DNA from: Pseudoips prasinana
Taxonomy: Eukaryota; Arthropoda; Insecta; Lepidoptera; Nolidae
Assembly (NCBI GenBank): GCA_951640165.1
Contig: OX621250.1
Location: 12,859,501-12,923,500, forward strand
DNA length: 64,000 bases
Direction: 5' to 3'
Below are positions 31,601 to 41,387 of this stretch, in pieces. Position numbers and translations under genes: made by a program. The notes beneath the pieces were generated by a model, which was given only the letters and a program-made list of their open reading frames with translations, was not told the DNA's origin and did no database searches. Numbering within the stretch: position 1 is the first letter of the stretch; each line of letters starts with the position of its first letter.

Positions 31601-32163
31601 ACGCCTGTAAACACAATGAAATTGCTTTGAGTGGTGAGGCCTACATCTCGGGGAATAACTACAACTGTCTCGGATCCCGTAATAACTAGGTTAAACCGCC
31701 ATAAAACTAGAGAATCGCAAATATAGAAGACACCTGCACAAGCATAAAGGGCATATTTTCAATGATACTATTAAGTGAGCTGTTATAATTTATCCCAACA
31801 GTAGATATGGCAAAAGCACTTAAACGCACAGAAGCTGTTCCTTTTTGCGAGATCTGTATAATTAATGACACCAGATAGGTATTGGTTGCAAGCTATTCCA
31901 TGAAGTATTGCGATCCTTTAATAAAGGGATATTGAAGGTTCCGTTAATATTTATATACCTATATTGGGAGTTTGATTTTTGGGTTTATGTAAAATGTTCT
32001 AAATAATAAAATTACAACATGTTATGATATTTTCAGGAGCATTATAACAACCAAATGTGCTGACGAATGCAAAATGTGGAAGTCAAGGGTCAACAAGAAA
32101 AAATATCTCCAAGCCTTCAAAAATGATATTATTCCACTGGCGAAGGTGACAAGTGAAGCGTAG
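25689..32163 (+). CDS. BEN-domain protein, complete six-exon gene
   Basis: Exons are 25689-25866, 27668-27813, 28030-28611, 29896-30008, 31324-31467 and 32037-32163. All have GT-AG junctions and compatible phases (1, 0, 0, 2, 2), giving 429 residues. The start is the ATG in AAAATGTCT at 25689; the frame above it lacks an ATG. The N-terminus (WLLMEWNSGGRDVVYVKSVL) is followed by an acidic Ser-rich stretch, a basic region and a short helical segment (KVAIDVRELMDIKNSF). The last three exons make a BEN domain: VPIGSGKTLIHADQFQKVNW, then KSYTIATRTLLLAVFP, LATHSLTGKRSPAF, CLDPKIISDVIIEI and SIITTKCADECKMWKSR. BEN domains bind DNA or chromatin partners; insect members such as Insensitive/Elba act as sequence-specific repressors or insulator factors. 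Which subfamily this is cannot be settled from here. Confidence 0.9.
25985..26008. repeat. (AT)n microsatellite
   Basis: An uninterrupted AT dinucleotide run in BEN gene intron 1. The rest of the intron up to 26608 shows nothing else. Confidence 0.8.
26609..26753. mobile_element. Palindromic MITE copy C
   Basis: GTACAGACGCCAGCACATCA at the left. The right end carries a small duplication (GGCGTCTACGCGTCTGTAC). It is in BEN gene intron 1. Confidence 0.85.
27350..27487 (-). repeat. tRNA-derived SINE fragment, minus strand
   Basis: The complement begins with the A-box-like TTGGCGCAATGGTTAAGGAG and has a body ending in GGCCTTGCCTGTTTGTCTC. It is in BEN gene intron 1. The rest of 26754-27349 shows no feature. 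Confidence 0.5.
28650..28872. repeat. Repeat with duplicated TTTTTACGATGCGCGCGCA block
   Basis: The words GAGAGTGAATTTTTACGATG and GAGAGTAAATTTTTACGATG occur about 85 bp apart, and AGTTATACTTCTT at the start is inverted as AAGAAGTATAACTT at the end (about 28656 and 28868). This suggests a small foldback element. It is in BEN gene intron 3. Confidence 0.5.
29540..29765 (+). repeat. tRNA-derived SINE
   Basis: A-box-like TTGGCTTGGTTGGTAGATGC and B-box GGTCGTGGGTTCGATTTT form the head. The tail has CCATAGTACAAGCTCTGCTT and GGGATCAGATGGCCG, shared with copies at 18815, 47455 and 59465. It is in BEN gene intron 3. Confidence 0.7.
30432..30666 (+). repeat. Duplicated piece of BEN exon 4 inserted between 46-bp direct repeats
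   Basis: 30478-30620 copies 29937-30083 (the last 72 bases of exon 4, its donor and 75 bases of intron) with a 4-bp deletion and one substitution noticed. Identical 46-bp repeats flank it (30432-30477 and 30621-30666). The copy lacks the exon's acceptor and first 41 bases, so it should not splice in as a proper exon. Confidence 0.9.
30667..31323. other. BEN intron 4 remainder
   Basis: No feature beyond a short GC-rich patch at about 31000-31025 (GTCGGCGGCCGCGGCG). Confidence 0.45.
31468..32036. other. BEN intron 5
   Basis: No repeat or RNA gene recognised; it ends in ATATTTTCAG. Confidence 0.5.
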
Positions 32164-32181
32164 ATATCATATACAACATAG

Positions 32182-32312
32182 GTACAGACGCCAGCACATG
32201 AAAGTACCCCAGTCTGTCAAATTTCCCCAATCGAAAAAAAAATGTGATAAAGTTGAAAATCTATAAAAGAAATTTGACAGATTGGGGTAGCTGGATTTGC
32301 TGGCGTCTGTAC
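32182..32312. mobile_element. Palindromic MITE copy D
   Basis: Both ends are intact (GTACAGACGCCAGCACATGA ... GCTGGCGTCTGTAC). It starts 18 bp after the BEN stop codon, so it lies in that gene's 3' UTR, where the transcript could fold into a hairpin. Confidence 0.85.
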
Positions 32313-33496
32313 AATTGACGCGACGGAGCGTCAGAAGAATAGCGCGTAGCGTGTACCTAAGAGCGGTTATCGCTATGCAAGTGAAATCAATAACGTAGAA
32401 TTTGTCTCCACCGTTTAAATTTTAATGTTGTTTTCGCCAACTGATATTAATCGATTGTTGACTATTGTTTTTAATAATGTAACGTACTTTATGTACGTAA
32501 TCACCAGAAGAATTGACCAATTATCTGTCTGCCCCTCTTGTTCAGTTTCCTCTTCCTTGCAGCAGTTTTACGAGGTTTCAACCATTGGTATAAACTAGTT
32601 TGTAAGCGCTAATTTGAGGCTAGTGAAATATATAACTTAACTTACCATCCAAATCGCTGGGAAATATGTACATAATCAATCCGTTATCTCTGTCTACCCC
32701 AGACAGAGATAACGGATTTCCCTCTCCCTCCTTAAGTATTTCCCACTATTAATGTTGTTTTTAATGGATGACTGAAAATTCGACCTATTCCCACAAACAG
32801 TTTCATACTTATAACAACTCTTTTATAAGACGGGAGTTAATTACTAAGAACATTTCAAATAACTGTAGATAACGGGATCTTTATCATTTCAATATCTACC
32901 TGTGATTTTAATTGGGTCAAGTGGTACTTAATATGTAGGCTGGAATATAGAAAATCAGATTGTCCTGAAACATGTCGTTGAATTTAGTGATCAGCACAAA
33001 ATTGACTTACATGAATAAACTCACACATGACTCGGAATGTCAATCAGTGGTCTAAAAACATACATAACAGGATACATCGTAATTTTTTCGCATATGATGT
33101 TTTTAATAATATGCTTAGCTAAAATACTCTTTCTAGGTATAGATCGAGTTTCCATTCAACCTGTTTATAATCCTATAAATATTATAATTACGTAAGCTTG
33201 TTACACTGTCACGGCTAAATGCCTGAACTAAAATTCGAGTATAATTTTTTATCCCAATAAGATTCACACGGTTGAAACACTAGGCTCGATCGAATTAGAT
33301 AGTAGTTAGTAGTATAATATCAACTTGTCTATAAATTGGCTGTGACTAGTCCCTATTCAGTAACGAATTGGTACCTGAATACCAAAAAAATTGTACTATT
33401 AATACTAACTCTCGTATTCAGAAATAAAACTCGACACTGAGCTCTAAAATCATATATCAAAAAAATACTTCATCGGCACACAAAACGTGTTTTCAT
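32313..33496. other. Intergenic sequence with an 18-bp hairpin
   Basis: No gene. Arms 32678-32695 and 32701-32718 (AATCCGTTATCTCTGTCT and complement) pair perfectly around a 5-base loop. Confidence 0.6.
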
Positions 33497-33750
33497 CATC
33501 ATAATATCAGCCGAAAGACGTCCACTGCTGGATAAAGGCCTCCCCCAAAGATCTCCACAATTGCCGGTCTTGTGCTATCCGCATCTAGCGATTTCCAGTG
33601 ACCCTCACAAGATCATCGGTCCATCTTGTAGGGGGCCTGCCCACGCTGCGTCTTCCGGTTCGTGGTCGCCACTCGAGAACCTTTCTGCCCCAACGGCCGT
33701 CGGTTCTACGAGCTATGTGCCCTGCCCACTGCCACTTCAGCTTGGTAATT
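33497..33750 (-). repeat. RTE-type LINE 3' end
   Basis: On the minus strand the final frame reads AFIQQWTSFG-stop, the usual C-terminus of RTE-clade elements. Upstream remnants of the conserved GRWGRKV/WRPR and RWTDD-like segments are visible through frameshifts. Only about 250 bp of 3' end remain. Confidence 0.7.
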
Positions 33751-33807
33751 CATACAACGTGTTTTACATTTAGTTAAATATATGTACAGGCAGCTGCACT
33801 AATAATA

Positions 33808-35089
33808 GGTCTTTACCTATGAAATTGCCGTTTTGTATGAAAAAATTTAAACGAATTTTTTTCATGAATTTTTTTATTTGATTTAATCGAAGTAATCACC
33901 CATGCAATCAATGCATCTTTGCCATCGCAGTGGCAGTTTATTGATGCCCTTCTTAAAGAAATCAGCTGGACGGGAGGCAACAAATTCTTCAAAGGCATTT
34001 TGTACTGCCTCTCGGGTATTGAATTTTTTTCCCGCCAAGAAGTTATCCAAATTCTGGAAAAAGTAGTAGTCTGTAGGCGCAAGGTCTGGTGAGTAGGGCG
34101 GATGACGGAGAGCTTCCAACCCCAGTTCTTGCAACTTGGAGACCGTCTGCTGTGCAGTATGAGGTCGCGCGTTGTCGTGCAGGAGCAGCGGAGACGAGCG
34201 ATTGACCAATGCTGGTTGGAGATGCGCCAGCTTCTCCATCATTGTGCTCAGTTCTTCACAGTACACATCTGCAGTAATGCTCACCCCGTTTGGTAAGAAG
34301 CTGTGATGAATCACACCGGCGCTAGACCACCAAACAGTGACCATCACTTTTCTAGGGGTAAGTTTTCGTTTAGGGCATTGTTTAGGTGCTGAACCAGGAT
34401 CCAACCAACTTGCTGAGCGCTTGCGGTTATCAAACAGAATCCATTTTTCATCGCAGGTAACAATGCGGTTCAAAATTCCTTCATTTGTGTGTCTGTTGAG
34501 CAGTGCAAGGCACGTCTCGACGCGTACTTCGCGCTGGCGAACATTGAGTTCGTGGGGCACCCATTTGTCAAGCTTTTTTACCTTGCCAATTTGACGCAAA
34601 TGGACCAATATTGTTTTGACGCTAACGTCGAAAGCTGCTGCTAATTCAGCCGTAGATTGTGTATCATCAGCTTCCACAACCGCCTTTAATTCGTCATTGT
34701 CGACCAAAGTCTTCGGACGACCGCGAGGTTCATTATTCAGGTCGAAATTTCCAGAACGGAAGCGAGCAAACCAATAACAGGTGGTGCGTTGGTTTGTAGT
34801 GTTAGCTCCGTAAACGTCGTTGATGTTGCGTGCCGCTTGTGCCGCGTTGCTGCCACGACGGTACTCATATTCCATAATTACTCGAATTTTTAACGTATCC
34901 ATGATGACGAAAAAGATTGAAATGCGATGAAAATGTAACACTAATCAATAAAGAAATGACTACTTTTGGAAAAAAGAATCCATGTTTTTAAAATAAAATT
35001 AATTTGAAATTAGAATTCTTAGCCAAACAAAAATTATTTTGATTTGAAATGGCCAGTACTGCAGAACGGCAATTTCATAGGTAAAGACC
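33808..35089 (-). mobile_element. Full-length mariner transposon (1282 bp)
   Basis: Terminal inverted repeats of about 25-30 bp (GGTCTTTACCTATGAAATTG and its complement) are flanked by TA (33806-33807, 35090-35091). The single ORF fills the element. End structure, length and D,D34D identify the mariner family of Tc1/mariner. Nearly identical ends and an open ORF indicate a young copy. Confidence 0.95.
33883..34902 (-). CDS. Mariner transposase, apparently intact
   Basis: The frame from ATG 34902-34900 (MDTLKIRVIMEYEYRRGSNA) gives 339 residues, near the usual 345 or so; an in-frame ATG 13 codons upstream (34941) is less likely. Two helix-turn-helix regions lie in the first 110 residues, with a GRP linker (NEPRGRPKTLVD). 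The WVPHEL motif is present. The catalytic triad is Asp in IVTCDEKWI, Asp in LLHDNARPHTA and Asp in YSPDLAPTDYYFF, with exactly 34 residues between the second and third. No stops or frameshifts. It would cut and paste elements at TA sites. Confidence 0.95.
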   Translation of the reverse strand: MDTLKIRVIMEYEYRRGSNAAQAARNINDVYGANTTNQRTTCYWFARFRSGNFDLNNEPRGRPKTLVDNDELKAVVEADDTQSTAELAAAFDVSVKTILVHLRQIGKVKKLDKWVPHELNVRQREVRVETCLALLNRHTNEGILNRIVTCDEKWILFDNRKRSASWLDPGSAPKQCPKRKLTPRKVMVTVWWSSAGVIHHSFLPNGVSITADVYCEELSTMMEKLAHLQPALVNRSSPLLLHDNARPHTAQQTVSKLQELGLEALRHPPYSPDLAPTDYYFFQNLDNFLAGKKFNTREAVQNAFEEFVASRPADFFKKGINKLPLRWQRCIDCMGDYFD

Positions 35090-36066
35090 TAATATGTTTA
35101 CAGTTCTGATTGTATGATCAGCTTTCAATCACTACAGGCCTTATTTTATCATCGACAATAAAAATCGATTTAAAAAATCCCAACTACCTAGAATTCATAT
35201 TTTGTCTTTTGAACAGGGTCATAATTAATCAATGATTTTTTTTTACCACATTTTAATTTTATGTTAGGTATAACCAAAAATAATAACTTTCTTTATAATC
35301 CACTTCAACAAGGAGGAGTTCACACAGTTCTATTCTAAATTTATTTCTTTAGTTTTAATGTAATTATTTACACTTATCTCGTCTGTTGTCTGTACGTCCG
35401 TTCCAAAGGACATAACTAGGATAGCTAGAAAACTAGATTGTACAGCAACTATAAGTGTATTATATGAAAATAACGTGTCGCTTATTTCTGAATACGAGTG
35501 TGATCTTTGGACAAAGGTATTATTTTTTAAGCTATATTACAGGTTCTTTCGGATTGTATCGGACTTTCAAAATGGAAAATTAAATTTTAATATTGTGTAT
35601 CCTTAATTCTACCACCATGTCATATGCGTGACGTAGTTGTATATTATTTTATCATACAAAAGTATTGAAACTTTTGTATGATAAAATATGTTGGCCAATT
35701 AAATATTTAAAAATTAATATGTTATATTAAATTTTACATTTTGTATCGTATTCTTGACTAGAATCCATTAATAATCTAGATATAAGATATGCAATGACTT
35801 TTGAAAAAATAAACAAATGAAAACTTAATAATATATTTATTTGTCAATTCCATACTTATTTAAAGACTATAACTTTAAAAAGTTATTCGTCTTTGACTAG
35901 ATTGTTGTACATTGAAGCCTTATGAAAATAAAGTAGCTTTATTGATAGGGTCGATATCATCATTAATTAATCATTATTAGTTGTTGTCTGAAGACCACAT
36001 TTCAAGACAAAGAATTGGGCATTGCATCATAGGAATTTAATGACCCTGTCTGCCCAAACTGTATAT
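35090..36066. other. Intergenic sequence with a 19-bp hairpin
   Basis: No gene. Arms 35645-35663 and 35670-35688 (TATTTTATCATACAAAAGT and complement) pair perfectly. A minus-strand AATAAA (complement of about 35938-35943) could end the leucine-rich gene transcript. Confidence 0.5.
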
Positions 36067-36207
36067 GTACAGACGCCAGCACATCAAGCTATCCCAATCT
36101 GTCAAATTTGCCCAATTGAAACTGAACCTTATGCATATGTGATAAAGTTGAAAATCGATAAAAGAAATTTGACAGATTGGGGTTGCTGGATGTGCTGGCG
36201 TCTGTAC
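36067..36207. mobile_element. Palindromic MITE copy E
   Basis: GTACAGACGCCAGCACATCA to TGTGCTGGCGTCTGTAC, 141 bp. It ends 26 bp past the stop codon of the leucine-rich gene (minus strand), so it is probably in its 3' UTR. Confidence 0.88.
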
Positions 36208-36233
36208 CTGTAGCGAATCGATTATGACGGCAA

Positions 36234-39200
36234 TTAGTTTCCTTGTTGGAATATGCCTAGTGGAGACAGCACTAGATCAATGTTAGAACTAGCGATGATC
36301 GCTCTCATCAACATCATGTCATCTGGTGTGTACCGCCACCCGCTCAGCTGACCGAGACTCGTCAGCTTCGGGCAGCACTCCATAAGCAGTTCCACCGTCT
36401 CGCTGGTCAATCGGGGGGCGTTTGGGAACCAAATGCCTTCGAGGTGCTCGAATTTGTAGCGGCGAAGCATGCTGGAAATAGGTAAACGTCAGGTCAAGTA
36501 TCTATTAATGATCATTATTTTGACATGCGAATATAATTAACTGTCAAATTTATAAATAGTCTGTCTATTTTATTATATTCTAGATAGAATGCAATAATAT
36601 TTTAGTGTTGGTCAACAACGTGGCTCATGCCATTTAAAAAAACTCACTATAATAATATATTCCTCTTATTCTACCACCGTAGCTTAGTTGGTAGTGCTCC
36701 TGCCTACGAAGCTGGTGGTTCTGGGTTCGAATCCCGGTAAGTGCAAATATTTGTGTGATGCGCATATTTGTTTCAGAGTCATGGATGTTTTCTATATATA
36801 TAAGTATTTATCTATCTATATAAGTATGTATATTGTCGCCTGGTACCCATAGTACAAGCTTTGCTTAGTGTGGGGCTAGGATGATCTGTGTGACATTGTC
36901 CCGAGATATTATTATTATTCTATAAAAGTCGTATGAAAAGGACAAGAGTATTTAGGACTATTGCTAGTTGAAATCGCATAATTGGAAAGTCGGATATTAA
37001 TGTCAGTTATTTTACATTAGTGTTCTTCCCTCCTTATCGTATGAGCAGTGGTTATCCTAGTGTCAGAGTTGTTTAACCACCCAGTAGGCCTCTGTCATGG
37101 CTTAACGCCTGTTGTCTAATGACTACAACCGGGACCGACAGCTTAACGTGCCCTCTGAAGACGCTCAGAAATTAAACCAGTTTGGAGGTCACCTCTCTAT
37201 GGACCTACCGCGAGCCTAGTTACTTAAGCTCGCCGATCGCTTACGGACCAGTGAGAGCATCTAGCTATGACCACGAACCTGTACTCAAAGTTAATGTAAA
37301 TCTATGGCTATGACATATGAGCTCAATTAAAAAACGATTCTAAATTCTTGTTCTGAAAAATGTGAGAAAGAGGTAATTATAAACACACATATGACCATTA
37401 GCCGGACTGGGGACTAATGGGGTCCTCGTCAATTTAAAACCTATTACGGTTGATGTAAGTTCTTAAACCAATTAATAAGGTAAACTGATCTAGTTACGAA
37501 TTAAATTAGGATAGGTGGTGTAGCTAAGTCAGAATCGGTGGTGTAGATAAATCAACTATCGTCGTTTGTTTACGCTATTAAGAATTATCTACCTTTTTAT
37601 TTCATTGATAGGTTACATGACTAGACTAAGAATGTGTGTAGGTACTCGTAAAATGTCAATATCAATAGGTCTTGCCAATTGACATTAACATTGAAAACAA
37701 ATTTATGGACACTTTAATACACATTTTATAGCTGCAATATGTTCTATGTTGGACACAGATGTAAGAGAATATTGATTTCTGTAATAGATTCGAACGCGGT
37801 TACTAACAAGATAGTTTCTAGACTGCTTTCGAATGTACAGACGCCAGCACATCAAGCTACTCCAATCTGTCAATTTCCCCAATTGGAAATAAACCTTATG
37901 ATTTTGTGATTAAGTTGAAAATCTATAAACGAAATTTGACAGATTGGGGTAGCTGGATTTGCTGGCGTCTGTACTATGGAAAAATCTAAACTAAGCCTTT
38001 ACTTACCGCGACATATCATTATCATCCAATTTGATTTCATCGCCAATAATCAACTTCTTTAGTTTTGGACTACCGGTCATCAGGTACTTCAAACAGGAGG
38101 TCGATAGGTTTCCGTGTATGATTTCAATATGTTCCAATTTATTGAACGGGATCTCTTCTTCGTGCGTCGCAGTCTGAATCTGATAAAACTCTAAGCTCTC
38201 CAAATTCCGGCAAGTCTCCCCTATTCTCGTAAAGTTGAACGACCCTCTCGATGCGGATAACATCAATGTCACTATTCTATGCCCAATTTTTTCTAACAAC
38301 TGATGCAGTTCGTGGCATTGGAATTTGTTTAACTTAATTTTACTAACATAATTCAGGTCTTTAATTAGCTGGAGCACGCCCTGGTCGGGGTCCTCGAGAT
38401 ATATTGTCTCTGTGTCGGGACAGAGGGCGAGTATCGCCTTCATAGTTCTCATGTTCGTTTGCACATCGTGGATATATTGTATCTTCGTTTTGAAGTCTGG
38501 AGGGCAATCCGTAGTGTACACATGATAGATAGCTTTGCCTACAAATGAGTAGCTGCCGAGATTAGTGAGGTTGGGAAGGCGACGTATTAATAACGCGACG
38601 TCTGTGTGGTCTATGTTCTCCTCACCGTACATGCCGATGTTTACGACGCTCAAGCTTTGAGTCAGCTGCGGGTTTCCTCTCAGCATAGCGTCAATACCAA
38701 TCTCTGTAATATCTGTCTCACCAGATATGTCTAACAGTTTGATCACTTTATTATATTTACCGATATATTTGAGCACTTCGTCGTTAGCTATGTAGGGTAT
38801 GTTTAAGCACGTTAAATTCTGACAGTTTTTTAAGATTTCATACATAAGCGGAAGATGCTCATCCTTGACCCACACTCCCTTCAAATTGAGCGCGGTCAGG
38901 TGGTGGCCTTGCTGCATAATGAGCTCTAGAACTTTCCTGTAATAGGGGCACGGGAACATCCCCGTCGCTAGACTCTTAACGTTCTCCTTGAGCAGCAATT
39001 TCATAGTGTAGTATCTGATGGACGGGTCGAGGTACTCTGAAGTGAGGATTAAGTTGATGAGATCTTGGAAGATGTCGCTGGTGGCACCCATGCTCTCGTA
39101 GTAGGAGGAGAGCATGGCGAAGGCCAACTCGACGTCTTGATCTGAGGTGACGCGCGATAGTGCATGGATGAGCTGCCGCGCCACCAGCGACAGGGTCACG

Positions 39201-39235
39201 TCTTGCAGCGGCGGCACTGGGCATTTGGGCGACAT
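36234..39235 (-). CDS. Leucine-rich-repeat-like protein, complete two-exon gene
   Basis: Exon 1 is 39235-38007 (ATG 39235-39233) and exon 2 is 36471-36234, joined in phase 2 across GTAAGT and a TTTCCAG acceptor, giving 488 residues. The N-terminal 100 residues are helical (LVARQLIHALSRV, DIFQDLINLIL). After that come irregular leucine-rich units such as HHLTALNLKGVWVKDEHL, CQNLTCLNIPYIANDEVL, VIKLLDISGETDITEIGI and CRNLESLEFYQI, like those in F-box/LRR or Zyg11/Zer1-type substrate receptors. No F-box, signal peptide or membrane segment is seen. Function is unknown; a scaffold or ubiquitin-ligase adaptor role is only a guess. The intron carries a SINE and a MITE, and another MITE sits just past the stop. 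Confidence 0.8.
36672..36915 (+). repeat. tRNA-derived SINE, complete-looking
   Basis: Head ACCGTAGCTTAGTTGGTAGT (A box), then GGTTCTGGGTTCGAATCCCG (B box). The tail has TTTCAGAGTCATGGATGTTT, CCATAGTACAAGCTTTGCTT and GTGACATTGTCCC. A near-complete copy lies inverted at 52715-52935. It is in the leucine-rich gene's intron. Confidence 0.8.
36916..37834. other. Leucine-rich gene intron, nothing further recognised
   Basis: No coding or repeat family recognised. Confidence 0.4.
37835..37974. mobile_element. Palindromic MITE copy F
   Basis: GTACAGACGCCAGCACATCA to GCTGGCGTCTGTAC, 140 bp. Its near end lies 26 bp from the GTAAGT donor of the leucine-rich gene's first exon (complement of 38001-38006). 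Confidence 0.88.
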
Positions 39236-39387
39236 GTTTCACACAACTGCTACGCTTCCACTACACTCCACGATCCGCAGAGTATTGACGATATCACATA
39301 CACTATTACACTCGTCACAAGTCACGACATCAGTGTTCGTTTCGGTTTGGGAAGAGAAAGAAGTGTAAAATTGTGAAGCTATTTAGC

Positions 39388-39401
39388 TCACGCATGCGCA
39401 C
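39388..39401. promoter_or_regulatory. NRF-1/ewg-like palindromic site upstream of the leucine-rich gene
   Basis: TCACGCATGCGCACC contains the GCATGCGC core of nuclear respiratory factor-type sites, about 155 bp above the start codon in a locally GC-rich patch. The position fits a TATA-less housekeeping promoter. Motif match only. Confidence 0.35.
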
Positions 39402-39450
39402 CGCGGGTTGGCTCGTTGCCAGCGCACGGTTATAATACAAACTCGAGTCG

Positions 39451-40475
39451 CCGTATTTTTAGAACTTTTATAAAAGGTTTTTATTTCCAGTGCGGCATGC
39501 AACTGTTATTGTAAACTGGTTTCCTACATCAAAATTGAGATATCCGCTGATTTCGCTGGCGAATTAATGATTGATTTTATGTTTAACTTTACTGATATTT
39601 TAATGGCGATGTTGTATATTTTTAAAATTATATATGTACACAAAGATTGAATTGCGGAAACAGCTTCATAAATATAAACATATTTTTTACGTGAATGCGG
39701 CATGTTTGGCATCAATTCTGGTTAAAAATAAAAGATGATTCATTAGAGTTGTAGCGTTAATATAATGTTTCGATTAATAAGAAGATCTAGAGAGAGTGTA
39801 CGTATTTAGATCACTTATTTCGGGAATACATCGCATGTTTTCCTATACAATGGCTAACGTAAATACTTTATGAATGAAAGCCCTACGTTAGGAATATTTA
39901 TTGAGTACTTAATATTTATTTATATTATATTAATAATTAATTCGTTATTAAATTACCTGCAAACATTAGTAGCATCTTACAAACTATAATAAAATGAAAT
40001 AAATATAGATTTATGTAAATAGATTTATTGTTTAGAATAAAACAACTTACTTAAAAGTAGGTACTAATGTAACGCTTTAATTCTTCTTAATGTCTAAAGG
40101 AAATCTAATCAGTTGCTAGATTTCTTTTATCGACGTACATTATTTTTTATTATTATGATATAGAATATAACTTATGTTGTTTAAAATCAATCTTACTGAA
40201 ACCAGTGGCGAGGGTTTGTATATACCGTTCATACCTCGTCAATTCCTTAAATTTAGCATGTGACTGATAGGTAGGTACAAAGGTAAAGCATAATCAACTG
40301 AAGCCGATAAGCCAGCGTTGGCACAACTATTGTACTGTACATGATACGAATCGTGTCAAGATTCTGCGCCACTGGTACACACAGAACATCCCATCAGAAG
40401 GAATTTTATTTTACTAATATTTCAGGCGTACTAGTTGACTAATGACTTTGACCCCATAACAATATATTATTTACA
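39451..40475. other. Intergenic, AT-rich, no gene recognised
   Basis: Short ORFs only. No RNA gene or known repeat seen. Confidence 0.45.
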
Positions 40476-40479
40476 TTAA

Positions 40480-41206
40480 GGGTCTGTTTCACAATGTCCA
40501 GATAAAGTGTCGGATAGCTAACTACCAAATAAAACTGACAGATATAAGTTCTGGTATAAATATAAATATTTGCCAGATAGCTATTCGGCAGTTACTAATA
40601 GGTAGGTTTGGCAACGTCGCATTTTGTCGTTCCGTCTTACGTAACAGACAACCTATAAATACATTTCTTATGATAAACACACCTAAAAATATCTTTTTAC
40701 TAATTTTTTATGGTTAGCATTTTCAGGTTTGCATAAATATTTTCAAATTTATCTTTTAACTATTATTTTATCAAATAAAAATACATACATAAATTGATTT
40801 TATTTGCGTGAAATTAAACGTACGAAAGTCAAATGAATAGACCTCAAATGCTAATGTCATCAAATGTTTGTTGCGGTGTTTCGGTGGTGTTTTTCTTAGC
40901 GGTGTCGGATTTATGCGCGGTTCACGATCAAATAATTCATCAATTTCATCTTCAATAGTATCAAATTTTACCATTTTATTCTAACAATAAACACCACCGA
41001 AATAAGCATCGAATGACATCTGTCAGATATCTTATCCATCAGTTAACTTTGCTATCTGAAGCTTGAACAGACCAATAGTTTACTTGGCAGTTTATTTGCC
41101 AGTTAGCACTATTCATGGATTGTGAAACGCAAACGATGTCTTTATTCGATAGATAAGTTGCAAGTAGCTAATTCGGGACTTTACCTGGACATTGTGAAAC
41201 AGGCCC
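40480..41206 (-). mobile_element. TTAA-flanked non-autonomous DNA transposon (727 bp)
   Basis: The ends GGGTCTGTTTCACAATGTCC and the complement of CTGGACATTGTGAAACAGGCCC match over 27 of 29 positions. TTAA lies immediately outside both ends (40476-40479, 41207-41210), as in piggyBac-like insertions; a Harbinger-like TWA duplication is an alternative reading. A small minus-strand ORF (40771-40974, acidic start TIEDEIDELFDREPRI) may be the first exon of a lost transposase. Confidence 0.75.
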
Positions 41207-41387
41207 TTAAATATTCATATTCAATGCATTCTAATAGTGTACAGTTTAATGACAAGAAAAACTGCCATAATATTTCGCTAAGCGGCGCTACATATTGCCG
41301 GTTATGTCATTATTCATGACAGATTGGAAAAAGAAGAAGATTATAAAGCAGCCGATAGGTTAATATGAACAAAACCGGTCGGTGAGC

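Noticed and set aside
36672..36750. Candidate tRNA gene with a clean B box
   Set aside because: The tail and the inverted copy at 52.7 kb show a SINE family; the 3' acceptor stem does not pair.
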